64,000 nt of DNA from Antilocapra americana. Its lineage: Eukaryota; Chordata; Mammalia; Artiodactyla; Antilocapridae. Numbering within the stretch: position 1 is the first letter of the stretch; the number at the start of each line of letters is the position of its first letter. The stretch is taken from positions 15,695,922 to 15,759,921 of the forward strand of contig ML662449.1 of the NCBI GenBank assembly GCA_007570785.1, in the 5' to 3' direction. This document shows positions 45,889 through 58,190 of this stretch, one piece after another. Below the pieces are notes generated by a model, which saw only the letters and a program-made list of their open reading frames with translations, was not told the DNA's origin and ran no database searches. A program made the position numbers and the translations under genes.

Positions 45889-48800
45889 GAATCAAATCAC
45901 ACTGCAAGTACTGAAAAACAGCACATATGGTTTTAAATCAAATTCAAGTAGACTTCTTTACTATTCACTACCTTAGGTCAAGATTGCTGTTGGAATCTGA
46001 CAGTGAACTCTAACTTACAGGCAGGATTTGAGGGCTCCTTCCATGTCTAAAATTCTCAACCTCCTTGTCACTAGCTCTTTGTTCTCCCAAGGCTCCCTCC
46101 ATTTCAGTTTCCTAAAGGACTTTAAGTCTTCGAATGATTATCAAATTATGAAGATTATAAATTCATTATTGAAGAGAAACACTGCCGTACATTTATTTTT
46201 CCTTTTGTTTTAGTCTACAGTAGAATTTGCAAACAAGCTGTAGCTTAAAACATACTGTTGCTCCATCTCCACAATGAAACACTAAATCAAAATTCCCTGG
46301 AAATTGAAATTAGACATCAGTGTTTTGGGAAATTCTCCAGATGATTTTAATGTGTGGCTGTAACAACCAAGTGTTAGTGTCTAGATGATTCTTAGAGAAA
46401 ATAGTGTGCTTGCAAAGCTTTTGTACATGAGAAAATTGGATGATTTAATACCAAACTGCAAAAGCACAAACATCACAATGATTACTCTTCTTGCAAGGTA
46501 GGGTCAATATCCTTAGAGCACAGATGATATTTTAGAACTAAGTTTTATCAACAAGGGTGTAATTTAAATAAAGTTCATTTGTTGAAACACTCAAACATGT
46601 TTTCCATCTGACCATTTACAGGCATTTCATTTATCCAGCAAAAAAAAAAAAAGAAACCCAGGAGTTCTACTGAACTTTAATCTTTTTATGCCATTTTCTA
46701 AAAGGAAAAAAGGCAACAGAAATAATTACATTGAAACAATGCTCTGACCTCAATAATCACACATTGAAAATACTTTTGTCTGGAAAAAGCCATTAGGAGA
46801 AACTGTGAACAAGGTGAAAACAGCTTTTGTGTGTTTTGGATAGTAGTAACTCAGCAGGATTACAAAAGTAAGCCCTATTAAATCTACCTAACATTCTATG
46901 ATTCTTACTCTTCACAGACTAAAAACTCTGACTCCTGGTTTCAAAACTTTCTGTTCTCGACCCATAATACAATAATATAGCCATCTATCTGGCTTTTGTG
47001 AGCATTATACTTGTCATTAGGATGTGTTAGACACTATAGGAATCCATTAAAAATACACCAAGTTATATTTTATTTACAGAAATAGTAACTAATTTTGTTG
47101 CTGATTACTTCTGACATGCCAAGGGATTGGCTAGACATTTGAAGGAAAGATCAGGAACAAAATAGGTTTAGCTTCTCCCTATTACCTCTGTGCCTTTTTC
47201 ACTCTCACCCCCATTAATAATAACATTTGCTTCTTAATTCATAATAAAACAAAACTCACCAGTACTACCTTTTAGGGAAAACTGTAGATCCTGAAGTTCT
47301 CTCTTTCCCTGATTTTTCTTCCCCTTCCTCTTATAACCTTTCTTTTAGCTATCTAATATCTGGAAAGAATATAATCCTTTAAAATATATTAAAATTCTTA
47401 GAAAGAGTCACAAAACAAATTTAATAATTTAGAAAACAAACAGGAAAATTTGCCACGCTGACAAAACATGCATCATTTTGCTTTGTTTTTGAATTTGTCT
47501 CATATTCATAAATAATTTTATAATATCTTTTCAATTGAATCTCCTTTCTCTGCAATCTTTACTTGTCTCTCTCCCAATAACCTTAACCTTAGGTCACACA
47601 ACTGGTTAATTGTGGGAATAAAACTCTAATGAAGCTCAATTTGACTCCTAGTTTGCTGTTCCTCACACCCTCCCCCTCTCCCTGCATTATCAGGGTCTGG
47701 TGATGTCTTTGAAGTTATGCTAGAAATTGAGAGCTTTTTTAGAGGTTTGACCTGAAGACATTCAGCTAATCATTTCCTTGTATTGAAAAATTATCCCTTC
47801 TATATGGCAAGTCCTCAAACCTGTAGCTGCAAGGACACATGGCACATGGAGAGAGACTGATATCACTATCTCCATTGTCATGAGTACAGGAAACTGTGCT
47901 CGCTGCAGAGTAACAGATGTGATAGCCCAACCATTGCCTGAAAGGCGCAATGGATGAAAAAGAGCCACCCAGCCCTAAGGAATCTATCAGATAAAAAGTG
48001 TCTCTGAAACCTTTCTGTGCTGAAGATCCATTCTGAAAAAGAGAACCCAGATAATTCTATAGAGTAGTTCAACCTGGGAACTAGATACAGATGTATTGCA
48101 ACACTTGAACACTAATGAAGGTGTGACAGCAGAGTGAAATACATATAGAAAGTACCTTCAGCTTTACAGCTAGAAAGACAATCATAAAGGGATATTACTA
48201 CCAGAAACTAAGTGCTAAGACCACCATGCAAGAATGGAAGAATGAGAGGGGATACCCAATATGTACTAGAATCATGAAAGAGAAGGCAAATACTGCCATA
48301 TCAGCACAAAAGTAGGGGGAGAAAATGAGAAATACTCAGACTTCTCCCATTCTTATCTCATCCGTCTCCTACCAGTGTCTACATTGAATGTAATAGGAAG
48401 CTGTGGAACAAAGGAACAGAAAGGGAAATGAGTTGGAGAGAAAATGAGCAAGTGATTGACCCAAGCTCCAAACTACTCACAATTTGATTCTGAAGATAAA
48501 GCATTTAAAGAAAATCAAAGACTTATTATCTTTGTTCAATAATATCCAAAGACATATTTCCACCTGGTTCTAATAATTATTATCTCCATGATCATTGTAA
48601 CTCAACCACAGTTTTTTTCAGAGGAGTAAAATGGGTAAATGAATTCATTTTAACTTACTATGGGATCAATTTAATGTCAGTGGGGCTGTCAGAAAGATTC
48701 CATTCACATAGCTATGTCTCTTGACACTAAAGCCTTCTGAAGAAGACATTTATGTTAAATTTCCTTTAGGTGTTCTCTAGATAATTGAGATCGTTCACCA

Positions 48801-49354
48801 ATATCTCTCTTAAGTGTAATATGAAGTTTAATTCTTATATTATTACATGCAATTGCATTTTCCAATTCTTCTATTCAATTTAAATTTTCTTATCTGGTAT
48901 CATGTTCATTAATTCTTCATAAAAATTTCTTTGCAACCTAGTAATAAACTTTTTGTGACTAGAAATAGTGAGTAATATGCCAGTGTCAATGGCACCCGAA
49001 CCAGTACTATGGATATAGTGATGAACCAAGGTTAATGAAATACACCCCTTTTTTTTTGCTTATCATATATGTATATCACAAAGTACAGAGTGTGAGAGAT
49101 GATCTAATGTACATGAACAAAGACATCATAAAGCATTATTGAAATGATCAAATGACATTATTAAGTTCAGAATATTTAGGGAAACACATTATTCTACATT
49201 GATTACTTAACAAATACTAATAGTTATTATAATGTTAATGATTACACAGAAGAGTTTATAGAGATATTATACAGAAAAGATTTCTGTGAAAATGTCAATT
49301 TACTTTGGAATTTGTGGAGTTATTATTAAATAAATATTAATTGGTTTATATTAT
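45889..49354. other. Long non-genic stretch
   Basis: No repeat family or gene recognised. An A-run of about 12 lies at 46,641. Small frames at 46,028, 47,762 and 47,878 have no support. Confidence 0.55.
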
Positions 49355-49525
49355 CTCAATGTAATCCTGAAAACTGACTCATGTGATAACAATGAAATTC
49401 GTATTTTAGAGGTGAGGAAAATTGAGGTACAGAAATTTAAGCAAACTTCCTTCCTTATATTAAATACCTACTAAATTACAGTGTTAGTTTGAGAACTCTG
49501 ATTTGTTACTTGCTCCTTACTCCTG
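49355..49525 (-). repeat. Diverged MIR SINE
   Basis: 'gtattttagaggtgaggaaaattgaggtacagaaatttaagcaaact' matches antisense MIR. Confidence 0.6.
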
Positions 49526-50104
49526 TGTCTTATACAAAATTTTTAAGGTAGTTAGTCTATATATTATGCTAATAAATTTATTTCTAGTAAATTGTTTATA
49601 CAATCTTTCTTGGTTAAAAAAGGTGTAGTGTTTATTTTGTGTACTTAGTCTTTGAAAGTAAAGGGAGATGAAACATTTTAGGAATGAGTTGTAGAGTCCA
49701 CATAGAAATCTTTTTTTGTACCCACTGATCACATAATGAACTTCACTATACTTCACTAAAAATATAAAATATTTATGATTTGAAGATTTTTATTTCTTTC
49801 AAAACTTTATTTCAAGGTTGTAAATTGAGCTACTAGTCAAGGTTAAGTTAATTGCTCTGAATTAGTGGTATAGCAGCTCTCATTAACACCAGGAAACAAC
49901 TGCAAATAAGAGAAACAAAAAAGACTGGAAGATCATTCTGTCAAGAATACTGTTCTTTAAATAGTTTCCAGTTTGTTTTAAATAAAGTTGACATCAACTT
50001 TAGCTTGTAAAGTAGAGATATCTTGTCTTACCCAACATCTGAGGAACATTGCCACTCTGATATCTACGAGTTGGGGAATGCAGATTAATAGTCAAATTCA
50101 GTAA
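49526..50104. other. Non-genic, nothing recognised
   Basis: AT-rich spacer. Confidence 0.5.
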
Positions 50105-50328
50105 TTCCTGAGCTAGATGAACTGAATTTGAATCTCAGCTTCTCAACTCATCGCATCACCTGGTCGTGTCCCTGAACCATTCTTGGCCTGTTTCCTCATC
50201 TACAAAATGATCATGGATATCATAGAATCTATCTCATAGGGTGGTCATTAAGAACAAATTAATTAATAAATGTTAATTACATAAAAGAGTGTCAGACACA
50301 CAGTATACTCTAAACAAAGCTATCTGAT
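50105..50328 (+). repeat. MIR SINE
   Basis: 'gaatttgaatctcagcttctc', 'gtccctgaaccattcttggcctgtttcctcatctacaaaatgat', 'tctcatagggtggtcattaagaac', 'agagtgtcagacacacagtatactc': complete MIR order. Confidence 0.78.
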
Positions 50329-50629
50329 ATCATTATACCATACAAGCATTTGAAACAAGGCCATACATTATCTTCCAACAGGAAAAAACAACATAGACTT
50401 CTCCATGGACTTTCCTTTCCCAGTGGATGCTGAAGTCTGTAAAACTCAGACTCTCACAACCTGTGTGAGACTAAGGAATAGGCTGAGGTGGCCTCTTCTC
50501 TTATCTCAACCAGCTTCAGTTCAGGTAGGCTAGACAGTCTTAGGGGTTTCTGGGAAGATATAATTGATTTTTTGCTTAATGGAACTCCAGTGGAGATAAA
50601 AGAGCTTTACTTCATTTATCCTAGTCAAA

Positions 50630-50962
50630 TTATGGTGTTGGAGAATTTTGAGAGTCCTTTATACAGCACGAAGTTCAAACCAGTCAATCCTAAAGGAAAT
50701 CAACTCTGAATATTCATTGGCAGGACTCATGCTAAACCTGAAGCTCTAAGACTCGGGCCACTTGATGTGAAGAGCTAACTCATTGCAAAAGACCCTGATG
50801 TTGGAAAAATTGAAGGCAAGAGGAGAAGAGAGTGTCAGAGTATGAGTTGGTTGGATAGCATCATGGCATCAGTTTTAGTAAACTCCAAGAGAAAGTGAGG
50901 GACAGGGAAGCCTGGCATGCTGCAGTCCATGGGGTCACAGACTGAGTGGCTGAACAAGAGCA
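50630..50962 (+). mobile_element. BovB LINE 3' fragment
   Basis: From 'tatggtgttggagaattttgagagtcc' (the WCWRRLLRVP coding region, diverged) to 'gactgagtggctgaac'. About 330 bp. Confidence 0.9.
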
Positions 50963-53304
50963 CATCCTAGTAGTAGGGCATATGTGGAAAAGATATGGGA
51001 TGAATGAGAAACCAAATTGTCATCACCATTCAGCTCCTATAATATAAGGCTATATTCTGCCTAATACTTGTTGACTTTGTCATTTAGAGTCTATTTTTTT
51101 ATAATAGGAATGATAACATTTCTTTGAATAACTATTAGTATTATTAAATGATATACTTAGATTGTTCAGTTCTATGCCAGATGCACAGCAGTTTCACAAA
51201 TGAGGCTACTGCAGCTTCATTAGTTTGCCTTCAGTGCAAAGACAATTATGTTCTTCAATGGCAGAGCTTAACTGATGCTTGCATAGTTTGACTCCAGAAT
51301 GGTGAATTACTTTGCTGTTTTCAGTAGAAAAGATAGTTGTGGGAAGATTTAACTTATTGAGTTCATAGTCATTATTCATGTACATGACATGCTTATATTA
51401 GTAAAACTTCCCTTAACTTCCACAAGAAAAAGAATTAAATGGCGAAACTACTAATTTTTTATAGAGCTTTTTTTTTTTTACCATTGCTAATTCACTAATA
51501 TGGACAATCATCTCCAGCCATCTGTCAATTCCATTCTCTACAAAAATATTTATTTATAATTCTGTCAGAAGACAGTCCCTCTTTGAATTAAACAGATATG
51601 GTGATGGTTAGCATTCTAAAGAGGCACTCTCTCATCTTTATTCCAGGGTGACCAAGTTTTCTGTGAGATAGCTTCTAATATTTTCTTTCACTAAATAGCA
51701 TAGAGTCTGCTTTCTTTGGATTAAACTTTGATTTTAATCCAGGGTCACAAAGTTCCTATATTCTTTAGTTAGTTTATGTTATGCTATGTTTAGTAACTTT
51801 CCAAATGTCTGTTTTTAGTAAACTGATGACTATCTATATATTCCAGGTGTGGTTTAATGTAGTTAATTTTGGATCGCTACTGCTTCATCAGTCTCCATAT
51901 GTAAGCTCTTTCTTTAACAATAAGATTCCTTCATTTAACAGTAACAGCCTTAGGATATCAACTACAGTTAGTTATGTGCCAGAAGACATATTTTTAAGGG
52001 AAGAATGCTAGGTAAGAGGAAAGAAAGAAACCAAAAGATTGTGGAAGAAGATTTTGAATGAAAAGAGGTCAAGGGGAAAGGAATCACTCTTAAAAACCTG
52101 TGGCCTTCATGAGGTGAAAGGTGTTTTAGATGCTTCATTATCGGAAAGAGTAACCTGACCAAAATATGGTTCAAAGTTAAATTATACATATTGAACACTT
52201 TTATGCCCAGATGTATCACTTGCCTTTAGGACAATGCCATGGGCTAATTAGGAGATAGTCTAACACTATATATTTAACAGTGTAGAATTATGCCCATTCT
52301 TTTCCTTTAACTATTCTTGGCATCTGCTCAGTAAGCACAATTGGCTTCTTCTATCATACTTAGAGCACAAATGAATTGAAGCCTTATTTTTGGAGTGAGA
52401 TATTAACACTTAATTTCTACTCTTTTCATTTGAAATGGCTATGAGACACGTTTTTATTCATCATACTAGAGAATTGTTTCAGAACTAAAAATGCAGACTT
52501 TTCTTTTACAGTTTAGTTGAACTTTGGTCAGTCTATTTTCTTTGGAATGACTGACTTTAATTACCAAAACCAAGCAATATCAGTTATCCTAAAAGCTTCA
52601 TATAATTTTGTTGCTCATGCATTTTTATTAGTGAAAAATTTGAAATCATTGATATATACTTATAAGCATTATTTTTATTTAGAATTGCTAATGCCAACAT
52701 CAGCAGATTATTGGTCAACTATAGGATTGCTTCCTCTCATGCATAATTTGATCCCTGTTCCTGTTCCTTGCTATGTTACATGTAGGCTTCTAGAGTTGGT
52801 ACAGGAATAAAGAAGGGGAAGCTTCTATGTGTTATAGAAAAGCTGACGACTATGGTGCTTTGAAAAGCCCTCCCATAGTAAAACAACCAGGACATGAATG
52901 AACTAAAAAACATGACATATAAAGCATTTTTGAGATTACAAAAAGATAATGAATATTTTCCTGGACAAAAGGTTAAATGTGTTTGATACCATTGGTAGCA
53001 TACAAAATGGAAAACTTGGGTGGACCTAGTTGCAAAGGAATCCCAGATATTTTTAAACTAGAGTTTATAACTTTTAGTGCATATAGTAACTCAAACACAA
53101 GGCTAATAAAACAGTCTTTAGAGGAAATAAAAATGAGCTTACATCAGGAAATATATGAATCATTTGTAAAAAGCAATATAAAATTTCTCCCTTAAAGATA
53201 ACTTGTTCACCTAAACAGGTATAACTGAGTCTCCTAGATCTTTGTATTATATTTGAATGGGAAGCATGTGACATAAGCACAGAAATAAGTGTTGTTAACC
53301 CAGG
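50963..53304. other. Long non-genic stretch
   Basis: Nothing recognised. A T-run lies at about 51,469-51,479. Frames at 51,781, 51,968, 52,517 and 52,977 are short and featureless. Confidence 0.55.
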
Positions 53305-53502
53305 CATGTTTCAGAGTTTTGCAAACTTACATGTGCATCAGGATCACCTAAGAAGATGTTTGATCACATGGGAGTGTGATCAAACAACCTAGGTCAATGA
53401 TGTTTTATCATTGTTTGATGCATTGATCAATGCATCCTAGGTCAATGAATCAGGATTTCCAGGAATAGTTCAGGATGGTATCCAGGTATTGATGCTCTTG
53501 TG
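53305..53502 (+). repeat. MER5-type DNA transposon relic, locally rearranged
   Basis: 'ttgcaaacttacatgtgcatcaggatcacctaagaag' and, later, 'aatgaatcaggatttccagg' and 'ccaggtattgatgct' follow the MER5A (hAT-Charlie, non-autonomous) order. The middle part is replaced by a palindrome-rich insert (53,357-53,448). Confidence 0.6.
53357..53448. other. Cluster of three perfect hairpins and a 13-bp direct repeat
   Basis: TGTTTGATCACA (53,357-53,368) pairs with TGTGATCAAACA (53,375-53,386) across a 6-nt loop. CAATGAT (53,395-53,401) pairs with ATCATTG (53,407-53,413). GATGCATTGATCAATGCATC (53,417-53,436) is a perfect 20-bp palindrome. CCTAGGTCAATGA occurs at 53,388-53,400 and 53,436-53,448. All read directly from the sequence. 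Confidence 0.95.
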
Positions 53503-53639
53503 AAAGCAGAAAAAATTAGATGGCTAAGACAAAGCATTGCTCATCTCCAAGTTCTATAGGGGTTAACTTGCAATCCACTACAGTCAATGATTGACAGTGC
53601 ATTCTGAAAGGAATTTAGGATGAAAAGCAGAATGAAGCA

Positions 53640-53993
53640 TTCTGTGCTTTGCACTAACAGGTCCTTAAATACTTAGATCCATACCTCAGAAAGAATTAGT
53701 GACCCCATACTCTCATCTTCCATGCATACATAGAAAAGACTAAAATCATTAATTTGAAATATCTATTCTTTGTGACTAGCAGTAATCTTTTATGCTTCAG
53801 GATATATGCTTCACTGCATGTATTTCCTAGCTAAAACTCATATATATACTTATAAATTGGCTTCTTCACCATCTCTTTGGAACAGTTTCCTCAGAGCTTT
53901 CTGGGTGACTATCTCCCAGGTTATAGCACTCAGCAAGACCTCAGGTAAAAATTAAATTCATTATTCTTATGCTGTGTTTCTCTTTAAGTTGAC
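53640..53993 (+). mobile_element. Diverged endogenous retrovirus LTR 3' part
   Basis: Shares with 7,200-7,427 the order 'catcttccatgcat', 'ctt…ctcatatatatac', 'ctttggaacagtttcctcagagct', 'atctcccaggttatag' and a terminal GTTGACA. Same family as the LTRs at 6.95 and 20.56 kb, more decayed. The 5' limit is uncertain. Confidence 0.55.
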
Positions 53994-54159
53994 ATTCTTA
54001 TAAAGATTTTTTTAATATGACTCTGATGTACAACTATTATTGTTAAACATTTCATTCTTCTCTTGAGAGTTTTGTTTACCTAATCTGCTTATTCTAGGCA
54101 CTCTAGAATTTTAAGGTCAAACCATTAGAGGTATTAATATTTAATAGTACATATCTGAT

Positions 54160-55515
54160 TTTGCCAGCAAATTTGGAAAATTCAACAGTGGCCACAGGAA
54201 TGGAAAAAAGTCAGTTTTCATTCCAATCCCAAAGTAAAGCAATGTCAAAGAATGTTCAAACCACCACACAATGGCACTCATCTTACATGCTAGCAAAATT
54301 CTCCAAGATAGTCTTCAACGGTGTGTGAACCAAGAACTTCCAGAAGTTCAAGCTGAATTTAGAAAAGGCAGAGGAATCAAAGATCAAATTGCCAACATCT
54401 GTTGGATCATAGAAAAAGCAAGAGAGTTCCGAAAAATATCTATTTCTGCTTTATTGACTCTGCCAAAGTTTTTGACTGTGTGGATCACAACAAACTGTGG
54501 AAAATTCTTCAAGAGATGGGAATACCAGATCACCTGACCTGCCTCCTGAGAAACCTGTATGCAGGTCAAGGATGAATAGTTAGAACCACACATGGAACAA
54601 AACTGGTTCCAAATTGGGAAGGGAGTAGGTCAAGGCTGTTTTTTGTCACCTTGCTTACTTAACTTATATGTAGTTTATATCACGTGAAATGCCAGACTTG
54701 ATGAAGCACAAGCTGGAGTCAAGATCGCTAGGAGAAGTATCAATAACCTCAGATATGCCACTTTATGGCTGAAAGCAAAGAGGAACTAAAGAGTCTCTTG
54801 ATGAAGGTGAAAGAGGAGAGCAAAAAGGCTGGCTTAAAACCCAACATTCAAAAAACTAAGATCATGGCATCTGGTCCCATCACTTCATGACAAATAGATG
54901 TGGAAATAATGGAAACAGTGACAGGCTATTTTGGGGGGCTCCAAAATCACTGCAGATGGTGACTGCAGCCATGAAATTAAAAGATGTTGGCTCCTTGGAA
55001 GGAAAGCTTGGCCAACCTAGACAGCATATAAAAAGCAGAGACATTACTTTGCTGACAAAAGTCCATCTAGTCAGAGCTACAGTTTTTCCAGTAGTCATGA
55101 ATGGATGTGAGAGATGGTATAAAGAAAGCTGAGAGCTGAAGAATTGATGCTTTTGAACTGTGGTGTTGAGCAGACTCTTGAGAGTCCCTTGGATTGTAAG
55201 GAGATCCAACCAGTCAATCCTAAAGGAAATCAGTCCTGAATATTCATTGGAAGGACTGATGCTGAAGCTGAAGCCCCAATACTTTGGCCACCTGATGAGA
55301 AGAACTGATTCATTTGAAAAGACGCTGATGCTGGGAAAGATTGAAGGCAGGAGAAGTGGATGCCAGAGGATGAGATGGTTGGATGGCATCACTGACTCAG
55401 TGGGCATGAATTTGATCAAGCTCTGGGTGTTTGTGATGGACAGGGAAGCCTGGTGTGCTGCAGTCCATGGGGTCATAGAGAGACATGACTGAGCGACTGA
55501 GCTGAACTGATCTGA
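54160..55515 (+). mobile_element. BovB LINE, copy E, 5'-truncated
   Basis: Starts inside the RT region ('ttgccagcaaatttggaaaattcaacagtggcc') and runs to the 3' tail. Frames at 54,271-54,537, 54,887-55,132 and 55,160-55,492 cover RT and C-terminal blocks and are shifted relative to each other. Motif A is altered (CFIDYAKAFD is shifted out of frame) and the Y-A-D-D box is deleted at 54,751-54,770. A SINE follows directly. Confidence 0.94.
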
Positions 55516-55516
55516 T

Positions 55517-55735
55517 TTATGGGCTTCCCATGTGGGACTAGTGGTAAATAACTCACCTGCCAACAGGAGACATAAATGATGTGAGTTTGATCCCTGGTTC
55601 AGGAAGATGCCCTGGAGGAGGGCATGGCAACTCATTCCAGTATTATTGGCTGGGAAATTCCATGGACAGAGGAACCTGGCAGGCTACAGTGGATAGGGTT
55701 GCAGAGTCAGACACAACTGAAGTGACTTAAGCACA
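55517..55735 (+). mobile_element. Bov-tA SINE
   Basis: Begins TATGGGCTTCCCATGTGGG and ends 'gacacaactgaagtgacttaagcac'. Abuts the BovB copy E tail. Confidence 0.9.
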
Positions 55736-55775
55736 TATGCACATCTGACATATATAGTCACTAAGTTTATATTCA

Positions 55776-55923
55776 ATTCAGTTCAGCTCAGTTCATTTCA
55801 GTTGCTCAGTCATGTCTGACTCTTTGCGACCCCATGAATCACAGCAAGCCAGGCCTCCCTGTCCATCATCAACTCCCAGAGTCTACCCAAACCCATGTTC
55901 ATCGAGTCAGTGATGCCATATAT
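55776..55923 (-). mobile_element. BovB LINE 3' terminal fragment
   Basis: Antisense tail 'cagttcagctcagttcatttcagttgctcagtcatgtctgac…' ending at a TA repeat. Opposite orientation to copy E, about 260 bp away. Confidence 0.92.
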
Positions 55924-55945
55924 GCCATATATATATATATATATA
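55924..55945. repeat. (TA)n microsatellite
   Basis: About nine to ten TA units directly at the end of the BovB fragment. Confidence 0.85.
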
Positions 55946-56436
55946 AACCTAATATAAAGTTTGTATTAACAGAAGACAACTTTGGCTACATAACAGAATG
56001 AACCACTTATGTTTTTAACCCCTGAACTTAAAGGTAGTATGCAAATAATAAAAATCATGTTTCTAAAATTGAGTTGAAATTACTCCTCACATAAGCTACA
56101 GCTAGAAGTATCAAGGCAAACACAACTGTTTTTGGATCATGTTGGTTTTGCTCCATTTACTGCTCTGATGTACTATGTTCCACATCTATTTTAAGATGGC
56201 TTTTTTTCCTTCTAAATGTTTTCATACCAATTACATATAAATTATAAAGCCTAATTAATACTTGTAATAGAGTTTTCACCAATCCCATTTTCATATAGTA
56301 ATCTTCTTATAGCCTTGGTTGCTAATGGCAACATATAACATTAATGTTGTAAAAACCTTGATTCCCAAGTAAATACAGTGGAAGTGTCATTATATTAGAA
56401 GCTGTGTCTCCTCTGTTGAGTACTATCCCCACTGTC

Positions 56437-56640
56437 ATGGACTTCCCAGTGGCTCAGTGGCAAAGAACTTGCTTGCCAATATAGGAGACACAAGTTCAAT
56501 CTCTGGGCCAGGAAGATTCCTTGGAGAAGGAAATGGTGACCCACTCCAGTACTCTTGCCTGGGAAATACCATGGACAGAAAGAGCTACAGTCCATATGGT
56601 CTCAAAAGAGTGAGACATGACTTAGAGATTAAACAACAAC
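56437..56640 (+). mobile_element. Bov-tA SINE
   Basis: 'gacttcccagtggctcagtggcaaagaacttgc' to 'tgagacatgacttagagattaaacaacaac'. Complete order. Confidence 0.92.
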
Positions 56641-57244
56641 ATACCCACTGTCAGCACCTAACACATGATAGAGGCTCAATAAATGTAATTAAACAAAACT
56701 GAGCTTTATTTTTCTTAAAATTATTGCTCAGACTTGAGTTCTTTGTTGTATGTATTCAGATATTTTATCTTCAACATAATTTTTCTGCAAGGAAAAAAAC
56801 AAACAAAAGATTGTGCAAAAAATGACTGTCTGTTACCCCAGAAATTACATCTCTTAATTCTCTATAGTTCGGCTCTGTGTTCTTCTGCTATGCTTTTTAA
56901 TTAGTCCTATGATATTAGAAATGTTTTTAAGAACTGTCAGATATTTAATGAAGGGTAAACAGTTTCAAAGTTGAAAAAGACTTTGAGAATATTTCTGATA
57001 TATCCCAAATATCTGTAACCCTTGGTTGCATGATCTTTCCTTAGTGGCATGATCAAACATGTCTCTGACCTATAGCTACCAACTATAGGTATAACAGTTA
57101 ATAGCATTAACTATTTAATGCTAGTTATACACTTCACGTGAGCAACAATTTCAATCAGCTTGAATTATGAGGCTTTTAGCAACACTATTTGTATAAAATT
57201 TATGATGCCTTTATGGAATAAAAAGTGCCAGATACAAGTCAAAG
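56641..57244. other. Non-genic; two adjacent hairpins
   Basis: ACCTATAG/CTATAGGT (57,068-57,090) and a larger near-palindrome (57,089-57,130). Nothing else recognised. Confidence 0.6.
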
Positions 57245-58038
57245 CACTATTTTAAGTTTTTTAATCAAAATGTAATTGAATTATAATGTTGTGTTAATTT
57301 CTGCTGTATAGTAAGCTGATTCAATTCTACATATATATCCTTTTTTATATTCTTTTCCATTATGGTTTATCATAAGACATTGAATATAGTTCCCTTGTTA
57401 TATTGTAGGCCCTTGTTGTTTTCCATTCTATATATAATAGTTTGAATCTCCTAACCCCAGACTACCAATCCATCTCTCTCCCATCCTGTTTCCCCTTGGC
57501 AACCACATCTGTTCTTTATGTTTGTGAGTCTAATAAGTTTATTTTTTGTCATATGTTTAGATACCACATGCAAGTGATATCATATGATATTTATAATTTT
57601 CATTCTGGCTTACTTCACTTACTATGATAATCTCTAGGCTATATCTGTTGCTACCAAAAGCATTATTTCATTCTTTTTAATGGCTGAGTAGTATTCCATT
57701 GTATTCCACATCCTCTTTATCTACTCTTCTGTTGATAGACATTTACGTTGTTTCCACCTCTTGGCTATTTTGAATAGTGCTGCTATGAACATAGAGGTAC
57801 ATGTATCCAGAGATAATGTACCAACCTGCATTCTTACCAGCAGTGTAGAAAGGCTCCCTTATTTCTACATCTTTTCCAACATTTATTGTTTGTGGACTTT
57901 TTTGATGAAGACCATTCTGACCTCACTATAATTTTGATTTTCATTTTTCTAAAATTAATGATATTGAGTATCTTTTTTTAATATGCCTATTGGTTATCTG
58001 TATATCTTCATTGGAGAAATGTCTATTTACATCTTTCA
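57245..58038 (-). mobile_element. Old L1 LINE 3' end
   Basis: Antisense L1 3' UTR ('ttctgctgtatagtaagctgattcaa', 'cattgaatatagttcccttg') followed by the ORF2 C-terminal region ('attctggcttacttcact', 'ggctgagtagtattccattg', 'ttctgttgatagacatttacgttg', 'tggagaaatgtctatttac'). Diverged, no open frame. Confidence 0.88.
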
Positions 58039-58039
58039 T

Positions 58040-58190
58040 GAGGCAAAGCATTATTGGCACTGAGATTAAAAAGACTAAATTCCTGTCTCCAAAGCGTTCA
58101 AAATAAAGTGGAGAAAATAAAAATGGAAAAAAATCAAACAATGCTTCTGATAAGTGCTGGGCATTGTTAAAGTACCACAGAATATTAAAG
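58040..58190 (-). repeat. Diverged L2 LINE fragment
   Basis: 'ggcactgagattaaaaagactaaattcctgtctccaaagcgttc' has the antisense L2 3' wording. Weak. Confidence 0.4.

Noticed and set aside
54880..55635. 251-codon minus-strand frame
   Set aside because: Shadow frame antisense to BovB copy E and the following SINE; its protein has only the antisense-BovB composition.
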